From Mycobacterium nebraskense (GTDB lineage: Bacteria; Actinomycetota; Actinomycetes; Mycobacteriales; Mycobacteriaceae), in the NCBI RefSeq assembly GCF_002102255.1, contig NZ_LQPH01000011.1, positions 1 to 64,000 of the forward strand: a stretch of 64,000 bases of DNA. The letters run 5' to 3'. This document shows, piece by piece, positions 54,801-64,000 of the stretch. The translations under genes were made by a program, and so were the position numbers. Below the pieces are notes generated by a model. That model had not been told where the DNA came from. It saw only the letters and a list, made by a program, of their open reading frames with translations, and did no database searches. Each line of letters opens with the position of its first letter. Positions within the stretch are counted from its first letter, which is position 1.

Positions 54801-57800
54801 ACATGGGCAATCGGGCGGCGCTGACCGGGCCCGCATCGGGGCCAGTGTCGATCCCGGAACTGTTCGCCGGCCAGCTGGCCCGTTCCCCGCAGGCGGTGGC
54901 CATCAGTTGCGCGGGCCGGTCGTTGACCTATCAGGATCTCGACGAGGCGTCGAATCACCTGGCGCATAAGATATCTGGCTGCGGCGCCGGCCGGGGCGCG
55001 TGTGTGGTGCTGCTGTTGGAACGCTCCGCCGAAGCTGTCATCGCCATGCTCGCGGTGCTCAAGGCCGGTGCGGCGTACCTGGCGATCGACCCGGCACTGC
55101 CCGACGAGCGGATCGGATTCATGTTGAGTGACGCCGCGCCGATCGTCGCGGTTACCACCACCGCGCTGCGCCCACGGCTGGCCGGATATGCCCTGGCCGT
55201 CATCGATATCACCGACGACCGCACGACCGCTCCACCCCGCTGCGAGCTTCCCACGTCTGTAGCGGAGGATATCGCCTACCTCATCTACACTTCGGGCACC
55301 ACGGGCGTGCCCAAAGGGGTTGCGATCACGCATCACAACCTGGCCCATTTGGTCGAGTCAGCGTCAGCGTACCTACCCGCAGACCAGGTGTGGACGCAGT
55401 GTCACTCCTACGCGTTCGACTTCTCCGTCTGGGAGATCTGGGCCGCGCTGCTCGGCGGGGGGCGCCTGGTCGTGGTGCCCGAGCAGGTGGTGAGCTCACC
55501 GAAAGACTTCCACGCCCTGCTCATCGCCGAACACGTCACCGTGCTCACCCAGACTCCGTCGGCGGCCGCGGCGCTCTCCCCGCAAGGCTTGGACTCGGTG
55601 GCGCTGCTGCTCGGCGGCGAGGCCTGCCCGGCCGAGCTGGTGGACCGGTGGGCCCCCGGGCGGGTGGTGATCAACGCCTACGGCCCCACCGAAACCACCG
55701 TCTACGCGACGCTCACCGCCCCGTTGGCGGTTGGTTCGGGGACGGTCCCGATCGGTGCGCCGGTGTCGACAACGGCATTGTTCGTCCTCGACGAATGGCT
55801 CCACCCGGTGCCGCCGGGAGTGGTCGGCGAACTCTATGTGGCCGGACGCGGCGTCGGCGTCGGCTATGTCGGCCGGCCCGGGCTGACCGCCGCACAGTTC
55901 GTGCCCTGCCCCTTCGGTGCGCCCGGCGCGCGGATGTATCGCACCGGGGACCTGGTGCGCTGGGGTCCCGACGCGCAACTGCATTACCTGGGCCGCGCCG
56001 ACGACCAGGTCAAAATCCGCGGCTACCGAGTCGAACTCGGCGAAGTCCAGGCCGCGCTGGCCGAACTCGACGGCGTCGAACAGGCCGCGGTCATCACCCG
56101 CGAAGACCGCCCCGGCGACAAACGCCTCGTCGGATACATCGTCGAAACGAGCACAGGAACAGTCGATCCCGCTGCGGCACGCGCCACACTGGCCGAGCGA
56201 CTGCCCGGTCATATGGTTCCCCTGGCGATCCTGGTGTTACAGGCGCTGCCGCTGACGGTCAACGGCAAACTCGACGCCCGAGCCCTTCCCCCACCCGACT
56301 ACACCACCGAGCACTACCGTGCCCCCGCCACCGCCGTTGAGGAGATCCTGGCCGGCATCTACGCCCAGGTGCTAGGTGTCGAGCGGGTCGGTGTCGATGA
56401 GTCGTTTTTCAATCTGGGCGGGGACTCACTGTCGGCGATGCGTTTGATTGCCGCCATCAACACCGGGCTGGACGCGGACCTCGCCGTGCACGCGTTGTTC
56501 GACGCGCCCACGGTTGCGCAGTTGGCACCCTGCCTCGACGGCGAGGCTTCCCGTCGTGAGCGGTTGGTGGCGTGCCGGCGCCCCGCGGTGATTCCACTCT
56601 CGTTCACCCAAAACCGGCTGTGGGTTCTCGACCAGTTGCACGGGCCCTCAGCGGTTTACAACATTCCAGTGGCACTCAAGCTGGCCGGCACGCTTGATGC
56701 AGAAGCGCTCAACGCATCGCTGGCCGACCTGGTGACCCGGCACGAAAGCCTGCGCACGGTATTTCCCGCACCCGACGGGATACCACAGCAACTCGTCGTT
56801 TCTGGTGATCGGGCAGATTTTGGTTGGGATGTCATCGATGCCACCGAATGGCCGTCAGCCCGACTCGATGAGGCAATCGATGAAGCGGCACGTCATCCCT
56901 TTGCTTTGGAATCCGAAATCCCGCTGCGGGCCACGCTCTTCCGTGTCGCCGATGAGGAGCACGTGCTGGTGTGCGTGGTCCACCACATCGCTTTCGACGG
57001 GTGGTCACTGGCGCCGATGATCCGCGATATCGGCGAGGCGTACGCGAGCCGCTGCGCGGGGCAGGCCCCTGGCTGGCCCGAATTACCGCTGCAATACGTG
57101 GACTACACACTGTGGCAGCGGGCGCAGTTCGGTGCTCTCGACGACACCCACAGCCGGATCGCCGCACAGCTGAAGTACTGGGAAGACGCCCTCGTCGACC
57201 TGCCCGAGCGCTTGGAGTTACCGACGGATCGGCCTTATCCCTCGGTGGCTGATCAGCGTGGCGCCCAAGTGACCGTGGACTGGCCGGCCGAGTTGCAGCG
57301 ACGCATACGCGAGGTGGCTCGCGACTTCAACGCGACGAGCTTCATGGTGGTTCAGACCGCCTTGGCGGTGCTGCTGTCGCGGCTCGGCTCGAGTTCCGAC
57401 GTGGCGGTGGGTTTCCCGATCGCTGGACGTCGTGATCCCGCGCTCGATGACCTGGTGGGTTTCTTCGTCAACACCTTGGTGCTGCGGGTCGACGTGGCCG
57501 GAGATCCAACCGCTGCCGAGTTGTTGGCCCAAGTGCGTCGGCGTAGCCTGCTTGCCTTCGAGCATCAAGACGTGCCGTTTGAGGTGCTCGTCGACCGGCT
57601 CAACCCCACCCGGTCGTTGAGCCATCATCCGCTGGTTCAGGTGGCATTGGCGTGGCAGAACCTGCCGGGGTACGCCCGCGAGGCTGCCGCCGGGTCGGCG
57701 TTAGGTGATTTGCAGGTTACCGAGGTGCCGATAGGCACCCACACTGCCCGCATGGACCTGACCTTCTCGCTGTCCGAACACTGGACCGATGCCAATGCGC

Positions 57801-60800
57801 CCGAAGGCATTCGAGGTGCGGTTGAATTCCGCACCGACGTATTCGACCCCGATACCGTCAGCACGCTTGTCGAGCGGTTCCAGCGGGTCCTGGTGGCGAT
57901 GACCGCCGATCCGCAGGCCCGCTTGTCGTCGATCGACGTCTTGGACGCTGCAGAGCACGCCCGTCTGGACAAGACGTCTAACCGGGCGATCCTGACCCGG
58001 CCCGCGCCCGAGCCGGTCTCGATACCGGCGTTGTTTGCCAGGCACGTGACGCGCGCCCCCGACGCGGTCGCGATCAGCGACGGGGCGCACTCCTGGACCT
58101 ACCGCGAACTGGACGAGGCGTCGAACCGGTTGGCGCACTTCCTGACTGGGTATGGCGCAGGTCCCGGTGAGAGCGTGGCGCTGCTGTTCTCTCGCTCGGC
58201 CGAGGCCATCATTGCGATCTTATCGGTGCTCAAGACCGGGGCGGCTTATCTACCGATCGACCCGGCGCTACCGCAGACGCGGGTCGAATTCATGCTCGCC
58301 GATGCCGCGCCCATCGCCGCGATCACCACCACAGACCTGCGGTCGCGGCTGGACGGGCACGAGTTAACGGTCCTCGACGTGAGCGGCGTCGCCGTGGACG
58401 CCCAACCCCGCACACCACTGCCTGCCCCGGCCCCCAACGACATCGCGTACCTCATCTACACCTCCGGCACCACCGGTGTGCCGAAAGGTGTTGCCATCAG
58501 TCATCACAACGTCACGCAACTACTGGAACCATTGGACGCCGGCCTGCCGTCAACAGGCGTTTGGCCGCAGTGCCATTCCTTGGCCTTCGACGTCTCGGTG
58601 TGGGAGATCTTCGGCGCCCTCTTGCGTGGTGGGCGGGTGGTGGTGGTGACCGAAGACGTGACAACGTCACCGACCGACTTCCACGACGCGCTGGTAACCG
58701 AGCAAGTCGATGTGCTCACGCAGACCCCTTCTGCGGCAGGTGTGTTGTCGCCCGAAGGTTTGGAGTCGGCAGCGCTGGTGGTGGTCGGTGAGGCTTGCGC
58801 CCCCGAAGTGGTTGATCAATGGGCGCCCGGGCGAGTGATGATCAACGCCTACGGCCCGACCGAGACGACGATGTGCGTCGCGATCAGTGCGCCATTGACC
58901 GCCGGGTCGGGGACCGTGCCCATCGGTGCGCCGGTGCCCGGGGCGGCGTTGTTCGTCCTGGACGAGTCGTTGCTTCAGGTACCGCCGGGGGTAGTCGGTG
59001 AGCTGTACGTCGCCGGTCGCGGCGTAGGCGTCGGCTATCTGGGCCGGGCGGGGCTGACCGCGGCTCGATTTGTGGCCTGCCCGTTCGGAGGCCCTGGGGC
59101 GCGCATGTATCGCACCGGGGATCTGGTGCGGTGGGGCCGCGACGGGCAACTGCACTACCTCGGACGCGCCGACGAACAGGTCAAGATCCGCGGTTACCGC
59201 ATCGAACTCGGCGAAATCCGAATGGCCCTGGCCGCGCTCGACGGCGTCGACCACGCCGCCGTCATCGCCCGCGAAGACCACCCCGGCGACAAACGGCTCG
59301 TCGGCTACATCACCGGCACCGCCGACCCGGTCGCCGCCCGTGCCGCCCTGGCTGAGCGGCTGCCCGGCTACATGGTGCCCGCTGCCGTTCTCGCATTGGA
59401 CGTGCTGCCCCTGACAGCCAACAAGAAACTCGACACCCGCGCCCTTCCGGCACCCGACTACTCCAATGTCGATCACTTCCGCGCCCCGACCGACGCCGTC
59501 GAGGAAATCCTCGCGGGCATCTACGCCCAGGTCCTGGGACTCGAGCGCGTAGGAGTGGACGACTCCTTCTTCGACCTTGGCGGCGACAGCATTTCGTCGA
59601 TGCAGGTGGTCGCCCGCGCCCGCGCCGCCGGCCTCGCGTGCCGCCCGCGCGACATCTTCGTCGAACAGACCGTGGCCCGACTGGCCCGCGTAGCCCAAGT
59701 CACCGAGGGCCTGGGCGCTGCTGTGGATGACGGTATCGGGCCGATCACGCCCACCCCAATCATGCGCTGGCTGCACAACATCGACGGCCCCGTCGATCAG
59801 TTCAACCAAACCATGCTGATACAGGCGCCGCCCGGGGTTACCCAGGCCGACGTGGTGGTGGTCCTGCAAGCCCTGCTGGACCGCCATGCCATGCTGCGGC
59901 TGCACGTCGCCGATGGCGATGCCGGCGAGTGGACACTGATCGTGCGCGAGGCCGGTGCGGTGGATGCCGGGGGGTGCCTGTACGGCGTCGATGTGTTGAC
60001 CGAGGCCGCGGTGGCGGATGCCCGATCGCGCCTAGACCCCGCCGGCGGGGTGATGCTCAGCGCGCTGTGGGTGGCCGACACCGGTCAGCTGGCGCTGATC
60101 ATCCACCATCTTGCTGTCGATGCAGTGTCCTGGCGAATCCTGTTGGAAGACCTCAACATCGCCTGGGCTCAACACTGCAGCGGCCAGCCGGTCGCACTGC
60201 CCGCAGGCGGGACTCCATTCCAGCGGTGGGCAGCACTACTCGCCGAGCACGCCCACCAGCCTGCGGTGGTGGATCTTGCCAGCACCTGGCAACAGGTGGC
60301 GGCGACTCCGGCCGCCCTGACCCCGCCAAAACCCGAGACTGACACCTACGTCAGCGCGGGACATCTGACGGTTTCGTTGAACACCGAGACCACCCGCCTA
60401 CTGCTCGGTGAGGTTCCCGCGGCTTTTCGTGCTGGCATCCAAGACATCCTGCTGATCGCATTCGGGTTGGCGTGGGCCGAGTTTTCGGGCTCGAGGGGTG
60501 GCGCGTCGATCGGGATCGACGTCGAGGGCCACGGCCGGCACGAGGACCTGGCCCCTGATGTCGATCTGTCCCGCACTGTGGGCTGGTTCACCACCAAGTA
60601 CCCGGTGTCGCTGGCGGTCGATGGGCTGCGCTGGGCGCAGCTGGTGGCCGGTGACACTGCCGTCGGCCCAATCGTCAAGCGGGCCAAGGAACAACTGCGT
60701 GCCCTGCCCGACGGCCTGACCTACGGTCTGCTGCGCTACCTCAACACAGATGTTGCACTCCCCGGGTCCGATCCGACGATCGGATTCAACTACTTCGGGC

Positions 60801-62389
60801 GGCTGGGCCCGGCCGCGGCGTCCGGCGATCTGTGGCGGATCAGCCAAGATGGTTTGGCGGTCTCCACCTCCGCTGCGGCGGTGCCCATGCCGCTGGCACA
60901 CACCCTGGAACTCAACGCCGGCACTGTCGATGCGGCCACCGGCCCTCACCTGCACGCCGACTGGACCTGGGCGCCTTCGGCGCTCGATCACACCCAGGTC
61001 GCCCGGCTCAGCCAGCTGTGGTTCGAGGCGCTGGCCGGCATCTGTGCCCACGTTCAACGCGGCGGCGGCGGTATGACCCCCTCCGACGTGTCCCCCGCCC
61101 ACCTCACCCAACGGCAGATCGACGAACTGCAGCGGCATTGCCGGATCGCCGACATCCTGCCGCTCACTCCTCTCCAGCAGGGATTGCTGTTCCACTCCGC
61201 CCGGCAGAACAGCGACAACGACCTGTACGCAATGCAACTCGACATCACCGTCGTCGGCCCGCTACACCCCGATCGCCTGCACGATGCCGTGGACGCCGTC
61301 GTCGCCCGTCACCCCAACCTGGCCGCCCGATTCTGCAGTCAATTCGACCAGCCGGTACAAGTCATCCCGGCCGACCCCCAAACGCCGTGGCAATACCTCG
61401 AATTCGATACCGATGGCGATGAGCAGGTCCGACAAATATGCGCCGCCGAGCGCGCCGCGGTATGCGACCTCAGGGGCTCGCCGGCTTTTCGGGTCGCTCT
61501 GATCCGCACCGCGCCGGAACGGTATCGGGTCGTTTTGACCAATCACCACATTGTGCTCGACGGCTGGTCGCTGCCCATCCTGCTGCAAGAGATCTTTGCC
61601 AGTTACTACGGCCAGCGGCTGCCGACGGCCGGGTCGTATCGTCGGTTTGTCACCTGGCTCGCCGAGCGGGACCTGCACGCCGCCGAGGCGGCTTGGCGTG
61701 AGGTGCTGGCCGGATTCGAGATTCCCACACTGGTCGGACCGCCGGGCCGGTCAAAGCTGGGACCGCGAGGCGTTGCCTCTTCTCGGGTGTCCGAGGACAC
61801 CACCAAGGCCGTCAACGAGCTGGCCCGCTCCTGTCACACCACCGTCAACACCGTGCTTCAGGGCGCCTGGGCGCAGGTATTGATGTCGATGACCGGCCGG
61901 CGTGACGTCGTCTTCGGCGCAGCGGTCTCGGGACGGCCCGCCGAGGTGGCCGACGCGGAATCCATTGTGGGACTGATGATCAACACCGTCCCGGTGCGGG
62001 CCACCATCACACCGGCCACCACAATCGCCGACCTGCTCGGCCAACTCCAGAGTGCCCACAACCACACCCTCGACCATCAACATCTGGCGCTCAACGAAAT
62101 TCACCGCATCACCGGGCACGACCAACTGTTCGACACGCTGTTTGTGTTTGAGAACTACCCGATCGACGCCACCGCACTGTTGAGTAACAACGGATTGGCC
62201 ATTACCGACTTCACCGGCACCGAATCCACCCATTACCCGCTGACAATGCAGGCCAGACCCGACCGCGAATTGATCCTGCGCGTCGAATACGACAGCTACG
62301 TATTCGATGCGGCCAGCATCGAAGCATTGATCGAGCGCTTCCAGCGGGCGCTGGTGGCCATGACCACCGATCTGGAGAGTCAATCGTGA
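45836..62389 (+). CDS. five-C-domain non-ribosomal peptide synthetase (modules 1-4 plus C5)
   Basis: 5517 residues: C1-A1-T1-C2-A2-T2-E2-C3-A3-T3-C4-A4-T4-E4-C5. Condensation/epimerisation His motifs: C1 HHIVVDASG (137), C2 HHIAFDG (1168), E2 [10 protein letters not shown] (2213), C3 HHIVLDGWS (2693), C4 HHIAFDGWS (3716), E4 [10 protein letters not shown] (4757), C5 HHIVLDGWS (5237). Carrier serines are 983, 2041, 3531 and 4585, all in LGGDS. C1 is a divergent starter-type domain, suiting acylation by the PKS product. C3 and C5 follow epimerases and share the ILPLTPLQ(E/Q)GLLFH pattern of D-accepting domains; C2 and C4 have the PLSF(A/T)Q pattern. The protein ends in C5 with no A domain; module 5 continues in the next gene. 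ATG 45836 is chosen for its GAGGGGGG ribosome site; GTG 45809 lies inside the PKS. Confidence 0.93.
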   Translation: MELDGRALPLTPGQLDIWLAQETGRFTTEWQLGLFAKIEGRLQREPFEWAIRRALREAEPVRATFFEQHGQVLQRTIDDPEIELIVHDLSGSYHPLQEAYEIASSIQRTPMPLTGPLFRFALFQMRPDEFYWFTCCHHIVVDASGIALVGHRIATIYSAVVSGAPLPPPLFGSLEDLVRCEAEYEASTDYQEDQAYWTQNLPSENGLDHWFPQDASERGASAPVRLDPVVLRRIQELSQARDMPRSSVITAACALLVHGWCAQGSEVVLDFPVSRRVDPEAKTLPGVFSGVVPLVLTISPDATVAEFCHHVDIRIREALQHQRFPVQALERKARFPGRSQPGRRVSVNFLPSAFTLDFGGLAASASFTNSGLTDGFGLFFSAVGDELLFGTEGAGQPFSHLDLADLAERLQDVLVAMTVDPGRKLSSVDPFSADEYGRLDEWGNRAVLAQLPRQPVSIPESFAAQVERAPEAVAVRFEGRSMTYGELDEAANRLAHLLTEHRAGPGGCVALLFPRSPEAVIAMLAVLKTGAAYLPIDPMHPRSRIEFMLGDATPVAVVTTAGLRSRLDGYDHVVIDINDPAVDARPSTALPLPSPDDIAYIIYTSGTTGAPKGVAVTHHNVTQLLASLNSHLPGQVWAQWHSLAFDASVEEIWSALLFGGRLVVVPESLAHSPEDFQALLVTEQVSVLSQTPSAVAELPPEGLGCAALLVAGEPCPAEIVDRWAPGRVMVNGYGPTETTVCASRSVPLTAGTGAPPIGAPVPGAALFVLDGWLRPVPVDVVGELYIAGGGVGVGYWRRAGLTASRFVACPFGPPGTRMYRSGDLVRWRRDGQLDYLGRADQQVKVRGYRIELGEIQAALAELDGIERAAVIVREDRPGDKRLIGYVTETVAGAVDPADLRTVLGERLPGYMVPAALVVLQAMPLTVNGKLDTRALPAPEYADADRYRAPTNPTEEILTVIYAQVLGAERVGIDESFFELGGDSLSAMRLVAAINKSMDAGLSLRTLFDAPTVALLAPRLIEGGPRREPLVAVERPATVPLSFAQSRLWFLEQLQYGATTYNMPTAFRISGPLNVEALCAALDDVVARHESLRTVFPDLDGVSFQRVLPPKSGMWQRGDAAIVPLAEQDVAGELRSLAGHQFDLSTDIPIRVQIYSVGPEQYVVGIVVHHIAFDGLSLAPMVRDISAAYQARQQGLAPGWVGLPVQYVDYTLWQRAQFGDLDDGDSPIAAQLAYWEDALAGMPERVELPTDRPYPPLADQRGATVAVEWPAELQQRVRAVARECNATSFMVIQAGLAVLLSRLGSSSDVVLGFPTAGRDDPALDDLVGFFVNTLPLRVDLAGDPTVAELLTQVRLKALAALEHRDVPFEVLVERLNPARSLTHHPLVQVMLAWQNLHGSSGDPGAGLALGDLQVAQMPIATHTARMDLTFNLGERFTGSFEPAGISGTVEFRTDVFELRTIASLVGRLQRVLVAMTADPQAVLSSIDVLDSDDGVRLDVLGHRAVLTQPTRAVSIPALFAEQVARAPEAVALRCGQRSWTYRELDEASNRLAHLLIDYGAGQGACVALLFARSAEAIVAIVAVLKTGAAYLPIDPTVPDERIAFLVTDAAPIAVLTTTALRPRLSERDLAVLEIDDSRIDARPNTGLPAPAPEDIAHIIYTSGTTGVPKGVAVTHHNITRLFDGLQVGIRLGPEQVWTQCHSYAFDFSVWEIWGALLFGGRLVVVPDQVTRSPEDLHALLIAEQVTVLSQTPSALAALSPHGLEGVALMAAGEACPPEVVDRWAPGRVMVNGYGPTETTVYAAISTPLTSHGAVVPIGVPVPGTALFVLDPWLHRVPPGVVGELYVAGRGVGVGYIDRAGLTASRFVPCPFGPPGTRMYRSGDLVRWRPDGQLDYLGRADQQVKIRGYRIELGEIQAALAALEGVEHAAVITREDRPGDKRLVGYITETITGTVDPAEARAALADRLPGFLVPAAIVAVDALPMTVNGKLDSRALPAPDYTTEHYRAPATPVEEILAGIYAQVLGMERVGIDDSFFDLGGDSILSMQVVAHAREAGLSCRPRDIFVEQTVARLARIAGITDGHDAVIDEGIGPITPTPIMHWLFDIDGPIDQFNQTISLQAPSGVTPTDVLAVLQALIDHHPMLRLRVDDDGTKGRALTVPDAGVVHAGECLHTVDVLTDEALAQARSRLSRAAAGMLSAVWVSSTGRLVLIVHHLAVDAVSWRILLEDLSIAWAQHHRGQPITLLAGGTSYQRWAAILEQLAHTRAVIDQADTWKHITSVGAALPGPQPEDTHTSAGHLTVALDTETTRRLLTEVPAAFHTGIHEILLIAYALAWIEFLGTGDTPLGIDVEGHGRHDDLADQIDLSRTVGWFTTKYPVALTVGGLRWEQVATGDPALGSIVKRLKEQLRALSHPLTYGMLRYLNTDTDLTGPDPTIGFNYLGRLGGPAADISGDRWAVGQDSLGVAGAAAAVPVPLSHTAELNAGTIDTDTGPRLNAAWTWAPSALDHTQIARLSQLWFDALTGICAHVQHGGGGLTPSDITPARLTQYQIDELQAQYDVADILPLTPLQEGLLFHAGTAAGLGDLYAMQIDITVAGSLDPRRLHGAVQTVIKRHPNLAARFCPQFDQPVQIIPADPEILWQHLQFDSNVNDHVGRVCAAERAAVCDLTDAPTFRVALIRTADDQHRIALTFHHIVLDGWSLPILLQEIFASYQGQQLPPATPYRRFVTWLAERDLDAARAAWRETLAGFDTPTLVGPPARLKPGPKSTRMFGMSEQTTLALNELARSKHTTVNTVLQAAWAQLLMGMTGQRDIVFGTAVSGRPVELAGAETMVGLLINTVPVRATITPATSTADLLDQLHNANNRTLDHQHLALNEIHRTTGYDQLFDTLFVYENYPIGATTFAGAGGLVITEFTGREANHYPLTMQATPGPELGFRIEYDTHVFDAENVDTLINRLQRIILTMIADPQLQLSAIDVLDADDRSRLDDMGNRAALTGPASGPVSIPELFAGQLARSPQAVAISCAGRSLTYQDLDEASNHLAHKISGCGAGRGACVVLLLERSAEAVIAMLAVLKAGAAYLAIDPALPDERIGFMLSDAAPIVAVTTTALRPRLAGYALAVIDITDDRTTAPPRCELPTSVAEDIAYLIYTSGTTGVPKGVAITHHNLAHLVESASAYLPADQVWTQCHSYAFDFSVWEIWAALLGGGRLVVVPEQVVSSPKDFHALLIAEHVTVLTQTPSAAAALSPQGLDSVALLLGGEACPAELVDRWAPGRVVINAYGPTETTVYATLTAPLAVGSGTVPIGAPVSTTALFVLDEWLHPVPPGVVGELYVAGRGVGVGYVGRPGLTAAQFVPCPFGAPGARMYRTGDLVRWGPDAQLHYLGRADDQVKIRGYRVELGEVQAALAELDGVEQAAVITREDRPGDKRLVGYIVETSTGTVDPAAARATLAERLPGHMVPLAILVLQALPLTVNGKLDARALPPPDYTTEHYRAPATAVEEILAGIYAQVLGVERVGVDESFFNLGGDSLSAMRLIAAINTGLDADLAVHALFDAPTVAQLAPCLDGEASRRERLVACRRPAVIPLSFTQNRLWVLDQLHGPSAVYNIPVALKLAGTLDAEALNASLADLVTRHESLRTVFPAPDGIPQQLVVSGDRADFGWDVIDATEWPSARLDEAIDEAARHPFALESEIPLRATLFRVADEEHVLVCVVHHIAFDGWSLAPMIRDIGEAYASRCAGQAPGWPELPLQYVDYTLWQRAQFGALDDTHSRIAAQLKYWEDALVDLPERLELPTDRPYPSVADQRGAQVTVDWPAELQRRIREVARDFNATSFMVVQTALAVLLSRLGSSSDVAVGFPIAGRRDPALDDLVGFFVNTLVLRVDVAGDPTAAELLAQVRRRSLLAFEHQDVPFEVLVDRLNPTRSLSHHPLVQVALAWQNLPGYAREAAAGSALGDLQVTEVPIGTHTARMDLTFSLSEHWTDANAPEGIRGAVEFRTDVFDPDTVSTLVERFQRVLVAMTADPQARLSSIDVLDAAEHARLDKTSNRAILTRPAPEPVSIPALFARHVTRAPDAVAISDGAHSWTYRELDEASNRLAHFLTGYGAGPGESVALLFSRSAEAIIAILSVLKTGAAYLPIDPALPQTRVEFMLADAAPIAAITTTDLRSRLDGHELTVLDVSGVAVDAQPRTPLPAPAPNDIAYLIYTSGTTGVPKGVAISHHNVTQLLEPLDAGLPSTGVWPQCHSLAFDVSVWEIFGALLRGGRVVVVTEDVTTSPTDFHDALVTEQVDVLTQTPSAAGVLSPEGLESAALVVVGEACAPEVVDQWAPGRVMINAYGPTETTMCVAISAPLTAGSGTVPIGAPVPGAALFVLDESLLQVPPGVVGELYVAGRGVGVGYLGRAGLTAARFVACPFGGPGARMYRTGDLVRWGRDGQLHYLGRADEQVKIRGYRIELGEIRMALAALDGVDHAAVIAREDHPGDKRLVGYITGTADPVAARAALAERLPGYMVPAAVLALDVLPLTANKKLDTRALPAPDYSNVDHFRAPTDAVEEILAGIYAQVLGLERVGVDDSFFDLGGDSISSMQVVARARAAGLACRPRDIFVEQTVARLARVAQVTEGLGAAVDDGIGPITPTPIMRWLHNIDGPVDQFNQTMLIQAPPGVTQADVVVVLQALLDRHAMLRLHVADGDAGEWTLIVREAGAVDAGGCLYGVDVLTEAAVADARSRLDPAGGVMLSALWVADTGQLALIIHHLAVDAVSWRILLEDLNIAWAQHCSGQPVALPAGGTPFQRWAALLAEHAHQPAVVDLASTWQQVAATPAALTPPKPETDTYVSAGHLTVSLNTETTRLLLGEVPAAFRAGIQDILLIAFGLAWAEFSGSRGGASIGIDVEGHGRHEDLAPDVDLSRTVGWFTTKYPVSLAVDGLRWAQLVAGDTAVGPIVKRAKEQLRALPDGLTYGLLRYLNTDVALPGSDPTIGFNYFGRLGPAAASGDLWRISQDGLAVSTSAAAVPMPLAHTLELNAGTVDAATGPHLHADWTWAPSALDHTQVARLSQLWFEALAGICAHVQRGGGGMTPSDVSPAHLTQRQIDELQRHCRIADILPLTPLQQGLLFHSARQNSDNDLYAMQLDITVVGPLHPDRLHDAVDAVVARHPNLAARFCSQFDQPVQVIPADPQTPWQYLEFDTDGDEQVRQICAAERAAVCDLRGSPAFRVALIRTAPERYRVVLTNHHIVLDGWSLPILLQEIFASYYGQRLPTAGSYRRFVTWLAERDLHAAEAAWREVLAGFEIPTLVGPPGRSKLGPRGVASSRVSEDTTKAVNELARSCHTTVNTVLQGAWAQVLMSMTGRRDVVFGAAVSGRPAEVADAESIVGLMINTVPVRATITPATTIADLLGQLQSAHNHTLDHQHLALNEIHRITGHDQLFDTLFVFENYPIDATALLSNNGLAITDFTGTESTHYPLTMQARPDRELILRVEYDSYVFDAASIEALIERFQRALVAMTTDLESQS
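48258..48318 (+). repeat. 61-bp block identical in A1 and A2
   Basis: This block, encoding the A-domain segment around [14 protein letters not shown], is base-for-base identical to 51435-51495 in module 2, while the flanking third positions differ. Exact identity over 61 bases points to recent gene conversion between modules. Confidence 0.8.
51435..51495 (+). repeat. 61-bp block identical in A2 and A1
   Basis: Second copy of the block at 48258-48318, within the A2 core of the NRPS. The stretch ends at the codon after LVRW, where the modules diverge again. Confidence 0.8.
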
Positions 62390-64000
62390 CTACCAACCCA
62401 ACACGACGGTTGTTCTCCATCGATCTTGTCAACGAGTCCGAGCACGCGCACCTGGATGAGTGGAGCAACCGGGCGATATTGGCCAAGCCCGCTGCGCCGG
62501 TGTCGATTCCGGTGCTGTTTTCCGCCCAGGTGGAGCGCACCCCCGAGGCGATGGCGGTGACCTTCGACGGCCGCTCAATCACCTACAGCGAGCTCGACGA
62601 GGCGTCGAACCGGTTGGCGCACTTACTTGTTGGATATGGTGCGGGCCCGGGCACGTGCGTGGCACTGCTGTTCTCCCGGTCCGCCGAGGCGATTGTGGCG
62701 ATCCTGGCGGTGCTCAAAACCGGAGCGGCGTACCTGCCGATCGACCCGGCGGTGCCGGCGACCCGCATAGAATTCATGGTTACCGACGCCGCACCGATTG
62801 CCGCGGTCACCACCGCCGCGCAGGCCGGCCGGCTGCACGGACACGGCCTGACCGTCATCGACATCGACGACCCACGCATCGACACCCAACCCGGTACCGC
62901 ACTACCGGCCCCGGTCCCCGACGGCATCGCCCACATCATCTACACCTCGGGCACCACCGGCATCCCCAAAGGGGTTGCGGTTACCCATCACAACGTCACC
63001 CGGCTGTTCGACTCACTCGACGTCGGGCTGGAACTGACCCCGGCGCAAGTGTGGAGCCAGTGCCATTCCTACGCGTTCGACTTCTCCGTGTGGGAGATCT
63101 GGGGCGCTCTGCTGTTCGGCGGCCGGCTGGTCGTGGTGCCCGAGGCGGTAGCCGGCTCACCGTCCGACCTCCACACCCTTCTCGTCACCGAGCACGTCAC
63201 CGTGTTGAGCCAAACCCCCTCAGCGGCAGCCGCACTCTCCCCCGAAGGATTGGAATCGGTGGCGCTGATGGCCGCCGGTGAGGCCTGCCCCGCCGACCTG
63301 GTCGACCGCTGGGCGCCCGGGCGCGTGATGATCAACGGCTACGGCCCCACCGAAACCACCGTCTACGCCACCATCAGCGCCCCACTGACCCCCGACTCGG
63401 CAGTGGTGCCCATCGGGACACCCGTGCCGGGGGCGGCGCTGTTCGTCCTCGACGAGTCGCTGCACCCGGTACCGCCCGGAGCGGTCGGTGAACTGTACGT
63501 GGCCGGTCACGGCGTCGGAGTCGGGTATGTGCGCCGGGCCGGGTTGACCGCTTCACGGTTTGTCCCCTGCCCCTTCGGCGGAGCAGGAACGCGGATGTAT
63601 CGCACCGGGGATCTGGTGCGCTGGGGGCGCGACGGGCAACTGCACTACCTGGGGCGCGCCGACCAACAAGTCAAGATCCGTGGTTACCGCATCGAACTCG
63701 GCGAAATCCAAGCGGCCCTGACCGCACTCGACGGCGTCGACCGCGCCGCCGTCATCGCGCGCGAAGACCGCCCCGGCGACAAACGGCTGGTCGGCTACAT
63801 CACCGGCACCGCCGACCCGACCACCGCGCGTGCCGCGCTGGCCGAGCGGCTGCCCGGCTACATGGTGCCCGCTGCGATCGTGATGTTGCAGACGCTGCCC
63901 ATGACGGTCAACGGGAAACTCGACACCCGCGCCCTGCCGGCGCCGGAATACCAAGATGCCGACCACTACCGCGCCCCGACCAACGCCGTCGAAGAAATCC
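62386..64000 (+). CDS. second NRPS, 5' part (A5 domain), cut by the window end
   Basis: Open from GTG 62386 to the window end (538 codons). It begins with a C-A linker ([20 protein letters not shown]) and goes straight into an adenylation domain: [14 protein letters not shown] (A3), [18 protein letters not shown] (A4 region), NGYGPTETT (A5), [13 protein letters not shown], and [10 protein letters not shown] with the A10 Lys, then the start of a carrier domain. There is no condensation domain of its own; it must use C5 of the preceding protein. The start overlaps the previous stop as GTGA in the -1 frame. Further modules and any thioesterase or reductase lie beyond the window. Confidence 0.9.
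   Translation, partial: MTTNPTRRLFSIDLVNESEHAHLDEWSNRAILAKPAAPVSIPVLFSAQVERTPEAMAVTFDGRSITYSELDEASNRLAHLLVGYGAGPGTCVALLFSRSAEAIVAILAVLKTGAAYLPIDPAVPATRIEFMVTDAAPIAAVTTAAQAGRLHGHGLTVIDIDDPRIDTQPGTALPAPVPDGIAHIIYTSGTTGIPKGVAVTHHNVTRLFDSLDVGLELTPAQVWSQCHSYAFDFSVWEIWGALLFGGRLVVVPEAVAGSPSDLHTLLVTEHVTVLSQTPSAAAALSPEGLESVALMAAGEACPADLVDRWAPGRVMINGYGPTETTVYATISAPLTPDSAVVPIGTPVPGAALFVLDESLHPVPPGAVGELYVAGHGVGVGYVRRAGLTASRFVPCPFGGAGTRMYRTGDLVRWGRDGQLHYLGRADQQVKIRGYRIELGEIQAALTALDGVDRAAVIAREDRPGDKRLVGYITGTADPTTARAALAERLPGYMVPAAIVMLQTLPMTVNGKLDTRALPAPEYQDADHYRAPTNAVEEI

Noticed and set aside
58667..59905. 412-codon minus-strand ORF inside the NRPS
   Set aside because: Same kind of ORF recurs opposite each A-T-E repeat, so it follows from the sense repeats and is not a gene.
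62386..62389. Programmed or sequencing frameshift joining the two NRPS genes
   Set aside because: A GTGA overlap with separate linker copies on both sides is better explained by two genes; kept as a finding because resequencing would settle it.
47280..64000. CRISPR-like or tandem-repeat array suggested by recurring blocks
   Set aside because: The repeats are whole NRPS domains about 3 kb apart, in frame and coding; there are no short spacers.

Overview
The window is high-GC actinobacterial DNA and is almost certainly from a non-tuberculous Mycobacterium. From about 4.2 to 38.7 kb the gene order follows, from memory, the M. tuberculosis block Rv3688c-Rv3717: YqeY, the MoxR/DUF58 cluster, glpK, the ergothioneine genes egtE-D-C-B-A, asd-ask, leuA, the DnaQ-like exonuclease, murT-gatD, recR, ybaB and the amidase ami1. 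Several loci are additional to that backbone: a complete selenocysteine system at the left end, a clade-3-type catalase, a TetR/membrane-protein pair, a secreted C39-like peptidase and a PKS-NRPS locus at the right end. Species cannot be fixed from the sequence alone.

Left end (0.1-4.2 kb): selD on the minus strand is divergent from tRNA-Sec, selA and selB. This is the whole bacterial Sec-insertion apparatus, but no selenoprotein gene is visible here. Next (4.2-13.3 kb) come YqeY and a five-gene chain (Pro-rich membrane protein, DUF4129, DUF4350-like, MoxR ATPase, DUF58), then SpoIIM-like and RDD membrane proteins and a PadR regulator with a perfect palindrome in front of it.

13.3-31.9 kb is central metabolism and redox: glycerol kinase, a glutamate-cysteine-ligase-like protein, a methyltransferase, the tightly overlapping ergothioneine operon egtA-B-C-D-E, secreted and proline-rich proteins, catalase, aspartate semialdehyde dehydrogenase, aspartokinase and leuA. 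A leucine leader peptide and a pseudoknot (the actinobacterial LEU element) can be read directly upstream of leuA. 31.9-38.7 kb holds the TetR/membrane pair with its own palindromic operators, the exonuclease, the MurT-GatD peptidoglycan amidation pair, the C39-like peptidase, RecR, YbaB and a zinc amidase.

38.7-64 kb is the most interesting part. After an 880-base gap containing degraded-looking or very short ORFs, a 2086-residue mycocerosic-acid-synthase-like PKS (KS-AT-DH-ER-KR-ACP) is followed after 16 bases by a 5517-residue NRPS (C-A-T-C-A-T-E-C-A-T-C-A-T-E-C). A second NRPS overlaps its end by GTGA and runs off the window, beginning directly with the adenylation domain of module 5. Together they predict a lipopeptide made of a methyl-branched acyl chain on a peptide of at least five residues with D configuration at positions 2 and 4. 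The cluster lies where the conserved backbone would continue beyond ami1, which suggests insertion into a core locus.
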